NCBI GenBank assembly: GCA_030949325.1
Contig: JAUZSQ010000088.1
Coordinates: 1-33,361 of the forward strand
Reading direction: 5' to 3'
DNA: 33,361 nt
DNA from: Sulfurovum sp.
GTDB taxonomy: Bacteria > Campylobacterota > Campylobacteria > Campylobacterales > Sulfurovaceae
Shown here: piece by piece, positions 7,868 to 15,960 of the stretch
Layout: every line of letters begins with the position of its first letter
How positions within the stretch are numbered: position 1 is the stretch's first letter
Notes under the pieces: model-generated
What the model was told of the DNA's origin: nothing
Database searches by the model: none
Seen by the model: only the letters and a program-made list of their open reading frames with translations
Program-made: the position numbers and the translations under genes

Positions 7868-9823
7868 TTACAACAACTCAGCCATCTCCACCATGCGAAT
7901 AAATTCAGCTCTGTAGCCTTCTTCATCTGCTCCTTTGGCTTTCTTGGCAGTTTCTATGAGCATTTTGTAATTTAAGTCCTTTTTGTATGGAGACTCACGC
8001 AATAGCATGGCAAATCCTGCGACACTTTGGGCGAAAAGGTAATCATTGTTTTGTATCTCGTTACTGTCTTGGGTAATTACTTTAGACATCAACAAAGATG
8101 TATTGTTATCAGGGTGCTTGTAGCGTATTTTTACAGTGGCTAGTTCTTCGTTTAGACTGGCTTTGCTAGATTGGTATTTGAGCGTATCAACTTTAGATGT
8201 TCGTCCATCGTGTTGTAGTTTTATCTCATACAATGCTGTGACACGATGTCCCATGCCTATTTCTCCTGCGTCTTTGCTATCATCGTTGAAGTCTTCATTT
8301 GCCATGACTCTGTTTTCATAACCAATGAGTCTATACGAATGTACTTTAGCAGGGTTAAACTCTACTTGTATTTTGACATCTTTTGCTACTGTATAGAGTG
8401 TGCCACTCATTTGTGTCACAAGCACTTTTTTGGCTTCTAAGAGTGTGTCGATATAGGCATAGTTTCCATTGCCATGGTCGGCTAGTTGTTCCATCTTGTT
8501 GTCTTGCATATTGCCTCTACCAAAGCCTAGTACAGACAAGTAAATCCCTGATTTTCGTTTGGCTTCAATAAGCTTAATTAAGCCGTCTTGTGTGGAGACT
8601 CCGATATTGAAATCGCCATCGGTTGCTAAGATAATACGGTTATTGCCTCCTTCTATAAAGGCCTTTTCGGCGATTTCGTAAGCTACTTGAATCCCTTGTC
8701 CTCCTGCTGTGCCTCCACTTGCGACTAGGCTATCGAGTGCTTGATATATTTTTTGTTTTTCATCGCCTCTTGCTCGGTCAAGTACCACACCTGAACGCCC
8801 TGCATACACCACGATAGACACTCTGTCACTCTTGCGTAATTGTTGGGTGAGTAGTTTGAGAGACTTGGTCAGTAGTGGCAACGATTCAGGTCGGTTCATA
8901 GAGCCAGAAACATCTAATAAAAAGACCAAATTACTAGAAGGAAGTTTGGCTATATCGACGGTTTTGGTTTGTAAGCCAATATGCAAAATCTCCGTGTCTT
9001 TGTTCCACATACTTTTGCCCACTTTGGTATTGATGAAAAAGGGGTCATCTCCTGTAGGTTCTTGGTAGCTATAGTTAAAGTAATTGAGCATCTCTTCAGA
9101 ACGCACAGCATCTTTGGAAGGTTTGGCTTTTCTGTCCATGATATACGAACGAATATTGCTATAAGAAGCTGTATCTACATCAGAAGAGAAAGTAGAAAGA
9201 GGAGAGGAAGACGCTTCTTTGAAAGTGTTTTCATTGATACTGTCATAGCGTTCTCTTTCTACGGTTCTTTCTACTATTGGACTAGGCATACCCATAGTAA
9301 TAAACCTTAGTGGTTTGACTTTAGCTCTTTGAGAAGCTCGTAGCGCATAAGAAGATTTTTGTGCTGAAGGAGTAGGTGCAGAACCACAACCTCCACCACA
9401 GCCACCAATAGAAACATCAATTTCTTTTCTAAAAAAATAGAGTTTTCCATCTAAGCCTTCTACAACTACAGTCAGATAGGCTGTTTGACGCATTTTGATA
9501 CGTAGAGAATACACAGGATTGGCATTCTCCTTGACTGAAAATACTGTCGTTAATGCTCTTGGATTGGCATCTTGAAATACGGCTATACTTTTACTAGGTA
9601 TGCTCGTTTTGATACTAATAGGGATAGACCCACCATTCTCGGCTAATTTCGGAGCAATGACTTTGATTCTATTGTCTTCTTGCATCATGTTTGTGCCATA
9701 GAGAAGTTTTATCGCTTCTGAGGTTTTTGCTGCTTCCCATGCCTCGGGATTGGTAATTCTATAATTCTCTGCATTCGCTATCACGCTACCTAAAAAAAGT
9801 ACTATCATACTAAACTGTTTCAT
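7868..9823 (-). CDS. Secreted SoxY-like domain fused to a von Willebrand factor A protein (YfbK-like)
   Basis: 651 residues with a signal peptide (MKQFSMIVLFLGSVIANA, cut near 18). Residues 25-147 resemble SoxY, the thiosulfate-oxidation carrier: AWEAAKTSEAIKLLYG, then an IKVIAP-LAENGGSIPI strand, RIKMRQTAYL, DGKLYFFRKEIDVSI, and a glycine-rich arm GGCGGGCG (140-147) where SoxY ends in GGCGG with its sulfur-carrying Cys. Here there are two Cys, 142 and 146, and the chain continues. The rest is a YfbK-type protein: PLSTFSSDVDTASYSNIR with EEMLNYFNY (about 205-252), a VWA domain with intact MIDAS (DVSGS 304-308, GGT 370-372, TDGD 401-404), and the C-terminal DUF3520-like region (about 460-651). 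It stands alone between convergent and codirectional neighbours, with no other sox gene in the window. The domain joining is visible. The function (sulfur handling, metal-dependent adhesion or complex assembly) is inferred. Confidence 0.85.
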   Translation of the reverse strand: MKQFSMIVLFLGSVIANAENYRITNPEAWEAAKTSEAIKLLYGTNMMQEDNRIKVIAPKLAENGGSIPISIKTSIPSKSIAVFQDANPRALTTVFSVKENANPVYSLRIKMRQTAYLTVVVEGLDGKLYFFRKEIDVSIGGCGGGCGSAPTPSAQKSSYALRASQRAKVKPLRFITMGMPSPIVERTVERERYDSINENTFKEASSSPLSTFSSDVDTASYSNIRSYIMDRKAKPSKDAVRSEEMLNYFNYSYQEPTGDDPFFINTKVGKSMWNKDTEILHIGLQTKTVDIAKLPSSNLVFLLDVSGSMNRPESLPLLTKSLKLLTQQLRKSDRVSIVVYAGRSGVVLDRARGDEKQKIYQALDSLVASGGTAGGQGIQVAYEIAEKAFIEGGNNRIILATDGDFNIGVSTQDGLIKLIEAKRKSGIYLSVLGFGRGNMQDNKMEQLADHGNGNYAYIDTLLEAKKVLVTQMSGTLYTVAKDVKIQVEFNPAKVHSYRLIGYENRVMANEDFNDDSKDAGEIGMGHRVTALYEIKLQHDGRTSKVDTLKYQSSKASLNEELATVKIRYKHPDNNTSLLMSKVITQDSNEIQNNDYLFAQSVAGFAMLLRESPYKKDLNYKMLIETAKKAKGADEEGYRAEFIRMVEMAELL

Positions 9824-9870
9824 CTGTTGTTCCTTTTGTTTTTATTTACCTTCATTAATGAGGCTGATTT

Positions 9871-9876
9871 ATTATA
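9871..9876 (-). promoter_or_regulatory. Predicted -10 box for the SoxY-VWA gene
   Basis: Read on the minus strand it is TATAAT, about 48 bases before the ATG at 9823, in AT-rich surroundings without a clear -35. The leader holds an 8-bp palindrome CATTAATG (9853-9860) and AAGGAAC ahead of the start. Confidence 0.45.
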
Positions 9877-9961
9877 ACAGAACATGAAAGTTATAATTTT
9901 TAGTTATTTAATAAGATAGTTTAAGAATGGGTTTATCGGCTAGACGCTTGATTGAAGACAG

Positions 9962-10025
9962 AAAAAAGCCTTAGTTATATAAGTATTAGATATATATATA
10001 AAAAGTTTTACTAATAACTAGGCTA
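9962..10025 (-). terminator. Possible rho-independent terminator downstream of the CZB gene
   Basis: AGCCTTAGTTAT (9967-9978) pairs with ATAACTAGGCT (10014-10024) with one bulged base. On the minus strand the hairpin is followed by a run of six T (9962-9967). The loop is long (~35 bases) and AT-rich, so the structure is weaker than a classical terminator. Confidence 0.4.
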
Positions 10026-10176
10026 AAAATCTGTATTTTATTTCTTAAAGTGTTACTATTTGTAACTTAATGAAGGGGTGCTTTGTATAAAGCGTTAGCA
10101 AAGACAAAGGAAGATTATCTCGAAACTTCATAAGAAAGTCTTGCTAAAGTACATAAAGAGCTAAAAGTAAAAGGGA

Positions 10177-10638
10177 CTAAATAGAAACTATCTCTGCTTC
10201 GTTTACGGCATTTACACGTCTTTCCATAAGATTGAGTGCTTTGACTAACTCTTTGGAAATACTATTCATTTCATCAAAATATTTTTTGGCTAAAATTGTT
10301 TCACCTGCTGTGACTTTTTTCTTTTTATTAAACATTTTAGAAAAAAATCCTTGTGTATTGGTACTATAATATATTTTGTATATATTCAAATACACATCAT
10401 GTAACTTAAAATGCAAAATTTCAATATCTTCCATACATTCCATAGGAATATTACGAATAGAATTGAGACGCTGACCATCAGAATAGAACCATTTCCCAAA
10501 TCCACACTCCGTTGAATTGACAGGGATAGAGCTTTCATTAATAGTAAGACCTTCTATTAGAAGTTTGGCACGTTGTACCCAAGAGATATGTGCTGCCTTT
10601 GCCAATCGTAGTTGATTTAATATTTCTTCTCTAGTCAT
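10177..10638 (-). CDS. Stand-alone CZB (chemoreceptor zinc-binding) domain protein
   Basis: A 153-residue cytoplasmic helical protein. The CZB signature is complete: AAHISW (His17), the CGFGKWFY core (Cys45 with the following G-K-W), and EILHFKLHDVY (His76 and His80). In the family these form the 3His/1Cys zinc site that senses hypochlorous acid or zinc at the end of chemoreceptors and diguanylate cyclases. Here the domain is not attached to any receptor or enzyme. A basic patch (KMFNKKKK, about 112-119) and a C-terminal helix (about 120-148) follow. AAGGA lies ahead of the start. It is divergent from gltX2. It may act in trans on a receptor encoded elsewhere, which is inference. Confidence 0.85.
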   Translation of the reverse strand: MTREEILNQLRLAKAAHISWVQRAKLLIEGLTINESSIPVNSTECGFGKWFYSDGQRLNSIRNIPMECMEDIEILHFKLHDVYLNIYKIYYSTNTQGFFSKMFNKKKKVTAGETILAKKYFDEMNSISKELVKALNLMERRVNAVNEAEIVSI

Positions 10639-10730
10639 ATATGCTATCCTTATGTTAATATATTAATAGTATCAGAATTAGTTTAATAAAGAGCTTTACT
10701 ATGCATACTTAAATTTTCAGTCTAATACTC

Positions 10731-10736
10731 TATAAT
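10731..10736 (+). promoter_or_regulatory. Predicted -10 box for the gltX2 operon
   Basis: A perfect TATAAT about 40 bases upstream of the preferred gltX2 ATG at 10776, preceded by T-rich sequence typical of Campylobacterota promoters that lack a strong -35. Confidence 0.55.
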
Positions 10737-10775
10737 GACATTCAACCAAAATAAAGTAAAATGGAGCTGTTTATC

Positions 10776-12086
10776 ATGCTAAGATTTGCCCCTTCACCTA
10801 CTGGTGATATGCATATAGGTAACCTACGCGTTGCCATTTTGAACTACCTTGTTGCACAACAACAAGCCAAATCATTCCTTGTACGTATAGAAGATACCGA
10901 TACCAAACGTAATATAGAAGGCAAAGACACTGAAATCATGCAAATTTTAGAAAAGTTTGCACTGCCACATGCATCAGTCTTTCACCAAAGTGAGCATCTA
11001 CACATGCACCAAACACTCGCTATCAAACTCCTAGAAGAAGATAAAGCCTTTGTCTGTACCTGTTCAGCAGAAGCATTAGATGCCCAAAAAGCACAAGCCA
11101 AAGCCCATAAAGTAGCCTATCGTTATTCTGGGCGTTGTCACGATACACCCAAATCAGCACATGCCACGCTCAAAGCATCAGGTATTCCTTTTGTCATACG
11201 CATCAAGAAACCCATAGAAAGCATTGTCAATCATGACCATATCAAAGGAGATATTCGTACAGCACCCCATGAAGTAGATTCCTTTGTTATCTTGCGTACC
11301 GATGGCTCACCTACTTATAATTTCGCCTGTGCTTGTGATGATATGCTCTCAGGTATTAGCCTCATTATTCGTGGAGAAGACCACCTCTCTAATACCCCTA
11401 GACAAATACATATCAAGACAGCACTAGGCTATGAGCAAGAGACAAGCTATGCCCATTTGCCCATCATCCTCAATACCTTAGGCAAGAAACTCTCCAAGCG
11501 TGATGATGCCTCTTCTGTCCAATGGCTGTTTGAAGAAGGGTTTGTACCTGACGCTATTATCAATTATCTTTTACTCCTAGGCAATAGCAAAGTACCCAAG
11601 GAGATTTTTACCCTTCCTGAGAGTCTTGCATGGTTCAATCTACAAAGCATCTCAAAATCATCTGCCCAGTTTGATATCAAAAAGCTTCGTTTTATCAACC
11701 GTGAGCATCTCAAAATGATGGACGACAAGGCTCTGTCTACCCTCTTTGGATTTGCCGATGTGCATATTGGAAAACTCGCCAAACTCTATCTCGAAGAAGC
11801 CAGTACCACCAAAGAACTCTCAGATAAAATACAAGCTATCTTTACACCCAAGGACTTTGAAGGTGAGTGGGGTGTACAAATGCGTATCCTAGAAACACTC
11901 ATACAAGAAGCACCGATGTTTGCAGATTTCAAGGATTTTACCTCTTATCTTACAGAAGGTTCTAAACTCCAAGAAAAGCAACTCTTCAAACCCCTAAGAG
12001 TACTGCTCACAGGTGCAGACCATGGACCAGAAATTTCAGAGATTTATCCTCTGATGAAAGCCTATCTTTTGGAGGTAGCCTCATGA
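10776..12086 (+). CDS. gltX2: Glutamyl-tRNA(Gln)-type synthetase (GltX2)
   Basis: A class I aminoacyl-tRNA synthetase of 436 residues. The beginning MLRFAPSPTGDMHIGNLR holds the HIGH-type motif (HIGN), and KKLSKRDDASS is the KMSKS-type motif. YNFACACDDMLSGISLIIRGEDH is the conserved Rossmann-fold block. The start and length match the second, short GluRS of epsilonproteobacteria, which charges tRNA(Gln) with glutamate for later amidation by GatCAB, and not the ~460-residue GltX1. A longer reading would begin at the ATG at 10761 (MELFI). I prefer 10776, because GGAG at 10763-10766 is then a properly spaced ribosome-binding site and the protein begins as in relatives. The stop overlaps the next gene as ATGA. 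Confidence 0.93.
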   Translation: MLRFAPSPTGDMHIGNLRVAILNYLVAQQQAKSFLVRIEDTDTKRNIEGKDTEIMQILEKFALPHASVFHQSEHLHMHQTLAIKLLEEDKAFVCTCSAEALDAQKAQAKAHKVAYRYSGRCHDTPKSAHATLKASGIPFVIRIKKPIESIVNHDHIKGDIRTAPHEVDSFVILRTDGSPTYNFACACDDMLSGISLIIRGEDHLSNTPRQIHIKTALGYEQETSYAHLPIILNTLGKKLSKRDDASSVQWLFEEGFVPDAIINYLLLLGNSKVPKEIFTLPESLAWFNLQSISKSSAQFDIKKLRFINREHLKMMDDKALSTLFGFADVHIGKLAKLYLEEASTTKELSDKIQAIFTPKDFEGEWGVQMRILETLIQEAPMFADFKDFTSYLTEGSKLQEKQLFKPLRVLLTGADHGPEISEIYPLMKAYLLEVAS

Positions 12087-12349
12087 TTGAAGAACTATAC
12101 GGACTCATCCACAGTATTATGACACTGTATATATGGATTGTGATTATTGCTTCATTTTTGAGCTTTGTCCGTCCTGACCCTCAAAACCCTATTGTACAAG
12201 CCCTCTACCGTCTAACCGAACCTGCTTTTGCATGGATACGCAAGAAAATGCCTTTTGTCATGCTAGGAGGCATGGACTTATCTCCCTTGGTGATTATCTT
12301 TGGGTTACAATTTATAGATATACTTGTTAGAAATCTACTCTTTGGATAA
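12083..12349 (+). CDS. YggT family membrane protein
   Basis: 88 residues with two hydrophobic segments (about 10-30 and 62-84) and the family core PDPQNPIVQALYRLTEPAF with the typical N-P-x-V and TEP-x-x-x-x-I-R. YggT proteins are small inner-membrane proteins linked to osmotic tolerance and, in some bacteria, to placement of cell-division or photosystem components. Their activity is not defined. It overlaps the gltX2 stop by four bases (ATGA), so it is translationally coupled, and is followed nine bases later by the lytic transglycosylase gene. Confidence 0.9.
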   Translation: MIEELYGLIHSIMTLYIWIVIIASFLSFVRPDPQNPIVQALYRLTEPAFAWIRKKMPFVMLGGMDLSPLVIIFGLQFIDILVRNLLFG

Positions 12350-12357
12350 GTATTAGC

Positions 12358-13629
12358 ATGAAAAACCCTCTTTTACTGCCTCTCATCCTCTGTCTAGCTA
12401 TGGCTTGGCTTCCTGCCAAATCCCTAAGCTATACACAAGTCCATCAAATGCCTCTTAGTATAGAAAAAGATTACTATATATGGCGACTACTCCAACAAGC
12501 AAGTACGAGCAAAGCAGAAGCTAGGCATATCATCAAAGAAGCCACAGGTCCGAACAAAAAGCTCAAAGATGCCTACAAAAAGAAAACAGGTTCTACAGTG
12601 GCAATCCCTAAAATCAAAATGACAAGCACCCTATACAATACCAATTGGCGTAACCGTGTCAAAGCCCACAAGCACTTTAAGCATGGACTTTCACTACTCC
12701 AGCAAGGCAAAGCTACCCAAGCTTCTGGCTACTTTTATCTCGCACGTCATGCCTATGCCAAACGCTATGATGTCGACAAATCACTCTTTTGGCTCTATCT
12801 TAGTACCAAAGAACAACGCTATATCAAAGAGTTACGCAAAAGTATCGATAGTAATATCTATACCCTCATTGCAGCTGATGCTATGAATGGACGATACCCC
12901 AAAACCATTAGCAAAATTATCAAAAAAGCCAAGACCCAAAACTTCAATATCAAAGACCCTATCGCATGGGCAAAAGTCAAACACAAGATGAATACAGGAC
13001 ATGATTTACACGACTTAGCACAAGCACACAAAAGCCAAGAGTCTATTGGGATATATACTTTCCTTCAAGCTAGAGCATCTCATTTTACAGAAACCTACTT
13101 TCCTATGCCTTACCGTAATGTCCTGAGTAAAATGCCCAAAGAAAGACAAGCACTCATCTATGCTATCGCACGTCAAGAGAGCCGTTTTGTCCCTGCATCT
13201 GTCTCACGTTCTTTTGCCTTGGGCATGATGCAATTCATGCCTTTTCTCATAGAAGATGTAGCCAAACAAAAAGGAGAAAAGATAGATTTAGACCGTATAT
13301 TTGACCCATACAAAGCCATAGAATACGCAGACTTTCATCTTGACTATCTCAATACCTACCTCCAACATCCTCTCTTTGTGGCCTATGCCTACAATGGAGG
13401 TATAGGATTTACAAGACGACATATAGAAAACAATAAACACTTTAGAAAAGGGCCGTATGAACCCTATATGAGTATGGAGACTATGAAAAATGTAGAAGCC
13501 AGAGAATATGGCAAAAAAGTCCTAGCTAACTATGTCATTTATCTCAACAAACTAGGCGTAGTCACACGCCTATTCCCCCTACTTCAATCCCTAGCCACCC
13601 CTTCACTGACAGATAAATTTAGAAAGTAA
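12358..13629 (+). CDS. Soluble lytic murein transglycosylase (Slt70-like)
   Basis: Cleaves the glycan strand of peptidoglycan to 1,6-anhydro-muropeptides in the periplasm. 423 residues with a signal peptide (LLLPLILCLAMAWLPAKS, cleaved near 21), a helical superhelix (about 35-245), and a C-terminal GH23 catalytic domain (about 255-400). The catalytic Glu274 is in ARQESRF, and the domain also has the block SFALGMMQFMPFLIEDVA and the motif AYNGG. It is shorter than E. coli Slt70 because the superhelix is reduced, as is usual in Campylobacterota. It is third in the gltX2-yggT-slt run and ends convergent to ycaO, with 23 bases between them. Confidence 0.9.
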   Translation: MKNPLLLPLILCLAMAWLPAKSLSYTQVHQMPLSIEKDYYIWRLLQQASTSKAEARHIIKEATGPNKKLKDAYKKKTGSTVAIPKIKMTSTLYNTNWRNRVKAHKHFKHGLSLLQQGKATQASGYFYLARHAYAKRYDVDKSLFWLYLSTKEQRYIKELRKSIDSNIYTLIAADAMNGRYPKTISKIIKKAKTQNFNIKDPIAWAKVKHKMNTGHDLHDLAQAHKSQESIGIYTFLQARASHFTETYFPMPYRNVLSKMPKERQALIYAIARQESRFVPASVSRSFALGMMQFMPFLIEDVAKQKGEKIDLDRIFDPYKAIEYADFHLDYLNTYLQHPLFVAYAYNGGIGFTRRHIENNKHFRKGPYEPYMSMETMKNVEAREYGKKVLANYVIYLNKLGVVTRLFPLLQSLATPSLTDKFRK

Positions 13630-13652
13630 GCTTAGACTTTTTCAATTCCCGT

Positions 13653-15395
13653 CTATCCCCTCTTCTTCGCTTCATGTACCAAGGCATAGCTTTCCAAAAG
13701 GCTTTGGTGTTTGTTGAATCCTTTTAGGCTTAGACCTGAGGAGTGTAGTCCTTGGAATTTTATTTTGCTACTGAGGATGTCTTCGCATAAGGTGACGCAT
13801 TCTTGTGAGTACATTTGTATCAAACTTGGGATATATTCGCTTGGGTCTTTGGCTTCTATTTTGATGATGAGTAGTGCGTGTAAGCATTGATAGAGTTTGC
13901 TTCTTTCTTCGTCAAATACGGCGATGTGATTGCACCATGTGACCCACTCTTTGGCTTGTGCATAGTCACCTAGAGCCAAATAAAACATGGCTTTGAGTTC
14001 GCCTAGTTGTAGGGTTTGCCATACGGTATCAGGGTCGGGGATGACTCCGATGAACTCGGCTATTTTTAACATATCACTGTATTCACCCTCTTCTAGGGCT
14101 TCGAGTATTGCTTCTATCTCTTCGTTATCCAAATGATGCAAAGACAAAAAGGCTTCACGAAAATAAGCACCTTCATTGTTGTTGCTCCATAGTAAATCTT
14201 CTACAGGGTAAATCTCGGACATAGACGGCACTAGCATTCTACACGCATACACTCCTAGATGCTCATAATCGGCGATATATATATCTTTGCCTTCAGCAGA
14301 TGCAAGAGTAACCAATGCTTCCCATTGTGCATCTATGCTTCCCTCATCATTCCAATCTACAAAATCATAATCACTACTTTGTTTGAAGAATTCATAAGAG
14401 AGCAATCCTGTGGCATTGATGAAGTGTGTTTCTAGGTTTTGTGGGTCTGCAACTTCTTCTAGGTTAAAGGAGGGGGCATGAAAATCATCTAGCATAGAAA
14501 GTGTGCGTCCTTGCAAGAGTTCGGTCACGGTTCGCTCTAGTGCGACTTCAAAACAAGGATGTGCCCCAAAAGAAGCAAAGACTGAACCATCTTTAGGATG
14601 AATAAGTGTCACAGAAATGACAGGATACTTCCCTCCCAAAGAAGCATCACAGATACGCAAAGTATAGCCATAGCTTTCGAGTTTGGCTATAGAAGTTTGT
14701 ATATCACCAAAGCGTTCGAGTATAGCTGTAGGAATCAAAGGTAGGCAAATCCCTTCGGCGATAATCTTGTTTTTGACATAGCGTTCATAAATCTCACAGA
14801 GGGCTTGGATACGTGCTTCCGTTGCTGTATTTCCTGCTGACATACCATTGCTCACATAGAGATTTCCTATGATATTAACGGGGAAATAGATGACCTCATC
14901 ATCACGCTGTCTCACAAAAGGCAGGGTACAAATCCCTCTCTCTCCTGACCCCGAATTGGTATCACAAATTTGTGAGGGATAGAGGGCTTTTTCAGGGTCA
15001 TAAAATGCCCATAAGTTATCGTCCAATATCCCTTTGGGCATCGTTTCACTTTGGCTATCAAAAGGAAACCACTTTTCATTGGGATAATGCACAAAAGTAT
15101 CTGTAGCAAAGTGACTCCCTAGATAATAATCTGCAAAGAAGTAATTGCAACTTAGACGTTCAAAATATTCACCCAAAGCAGAAGCCAAACACGCCTTGGC
15201 ACTCGCACCCTTGCCATTGGTAAACATCAAATCACAAGCCTTGTTTCTGATATGCTGAGAATAGACAAATGGCACGGGATTGAGTACCGATACGGCATCA
15301 ATCTCTATCCCAACGGCTTCAAGCTTGGCGTACATCTTAGCAATAGTAGATTCTAGGCTTGATTCTTTGCCTTTGATAAAAGTAGTTTCGCTCAT
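13653..15395 (-). CDS. ycaO: YcaO, ribosomal protein S12 beta-methylthiolation accessory protein
   Basis: 580 residues, close to E. coli YcaO (586). The ATP-binding YcaO signature is FTNGKGASAKACLASALGEYFERLSCNYFFADYYLG split over about 58-93, and further YcaO blocks follow: GICTLPFVRQRDDEVIYFP, GMSAGNTATEARIQALCEIYERY (the E-x-x-E/R ATP ligands) and SFGAHPCFEVALERTVTELLQGR. The C-terminal ~180 residues are helical, as in the TPR-like tail of the E. coli protein, and there is no PxPxP end like that of azoline-forming YcaO cyclodehydratases. The length and tail therefore point to the RimO-associated type and not a peptide natural-product enzyme. No precursor peptide or oxidase gene is nearby. 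It follows the PhnA-like gene by 12 bases. Confidence 0.9.
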   Translation of the reverse strand: MSETTFIKGKESSLESTIAKMYAKLEAVGIEIDAVSVLNPVPFVYSQHIRNKACDLMFTNGKGASAKACLASALGEYFERLSCNYFFADYYLGSHFATDTFVHYPNEKWFPFDSQSETMPKGILDDNLWAFYDPEKALYPSQICDTNSGSGERGICTLPFVRQRDDEVIYFPVNIIGNLYVSNGMSAGNTATEARIQALCEIYERYVKNKIIAEGICLPLIPTAILERFGDIQTSIAKLESYGYTLRICDASLGGKYPVISVTLIHPKDGSVFASFGAHPCFEVALERTVTELLQGRTLSMLDDFHAPSFNLEEVADPQNLETHFINATGLLSYEFFKQSSDYDFVDWNDEGSIDAQWEALVTLASAEGKDIYIADYEHLGVYACRMLVPSMSEIYPVEDLLWSNNNEGAYFREAFLSLHHLDNEEIEAILEALEEGEYSDMLKIAEFIGVIPDPDTVWQTLQLGELKAMFYLALGDYAQAKEWVTWCNHIAVFDEERSKLYQCLHALLIIKIEAKDPSEYIPSLIQMYSQECVTLCEDILSSKIKFQGLHSSGLSLKGFNKHQSLLESYALVHEAKKRG

Positions 15396-15407
15396 TATAA
15401 TCCTTGA

Positions 15408-15920
15408 TTAGAGTTTTTTGAGAAAAGCTGTTTTCAAGAACACCATCGTGCCATTAACTCGACCTTGAATGTGTGTAGGGTCATTAGGTGTAGGACGTAT
15501 ATTCTTGACTGTAGTACCTTGTTTAGCAGTAAATCCAGCCCCTTTTACAGGCAAGTCTTTGATGATAGTCACACTATCACCTTCTAGCAAGATATTACCA
15601 TTACTGTCACGCATAGGGACAATAGCTTCAGTAGATTCTACGGTGAGACCCTCTTCTGCCCATGCTTTAACTTCATCTTCAAGATACATCATATCAAGTT
15701 GGTCTTGTGCCAAAAGTTGATGCAAGAGTCTATAAACTACCACTTGTACAGCAGGAACGCTACTCCACATACTCTCATGCAGACAATTCCAATGCTTTGC
15801 ATGGTCTTGTGGGCTATCAATCGTACTAGCACAAACGCCACAAATACTAATACTTAGCTCTTTGGGTATCACGCCATACGCTCTTAAATCTTCGGTATTT
15901 CCACATAAATCACATGACAT
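15408..15920 (-). CDS. PhnA/YjdM family zinc-ribbon protein
   Basis: 170 residues. An N-terminal zinc ribbon has cysteines at 3, 6, 27 and 30 (CDLC and CGVC). A helical middle follows (about 35-105), and then a small C-terminal barrel with the family blocks VPMRDSNGNILLEGDSVTII, LPVKGAGFTAKQGTTVKNI and the IQGRVNGTMVFLKTAFLKK end. This is the PhnA family, named from the phosphonate operon although it is not phosphonoacetate hydrolase in most bacteria. Its biochemical role is unknown. It lies between modC (about 40 bases upstream) and ycaO (12 bases downstream) on the same strand. Confidence 0.88.
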   Translation of the reverse strand: MSCDLCGNTEDLRAYGVIPKELSISICGVCASTIDSPQDHAKHWNCLHESMWSSVPAVQVVVYRLLHQLLAQDQLDMMYLEDEVKAWAEEGLTVESTEAIVPMRDSNGNILLEGDSVTIIKDLPVKGAGFTAKQGTTVKNIRPTPNDPTHIQGRVNGTMVFLKTAFLKKL

Positions 15921-15960
15921 ATTTATCCTTTTTAGTCTGCTATTTTAACATATTGAGCTT

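Larger units (their letters stand above)
9824..10176. other. 353-bp gap between the CZB and SoxY-VWA genes
   Basis: It holds the predicted promoter of the SoxY-VWA gene at its left end and an inverted repeat followed by a T run on the minus strand near 9962-10025. At 10040-10175 is a stretch with coding-like fragments in more than one frame, for example KALAKTKEDYLETS and LAKVHKELKVKGTK before a TAG at about 10172-10174. The last part could be the remains of a small plus-strand gene. I cannot identify it, and no complete frame with a ribosome-binding site is present. Confidence 0.45.

Noticed and set aside
10761..10775. Longer GltX2 beginning MELFI
   Set aside because: The extra codons contain the GGAG ribosome-binding site for the ATG at 10776, and GltX2 proteins begin MLRFAPSPTG.
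13653..15395. YcaO as part of a thiazole/oxazole-modified peptide cluster
   Set aside because: The length and helical C-terminal tail match E. coli-type YcaO. There is no PxPxP end, precursor peptide, dehydrogenase or exporter nearby.
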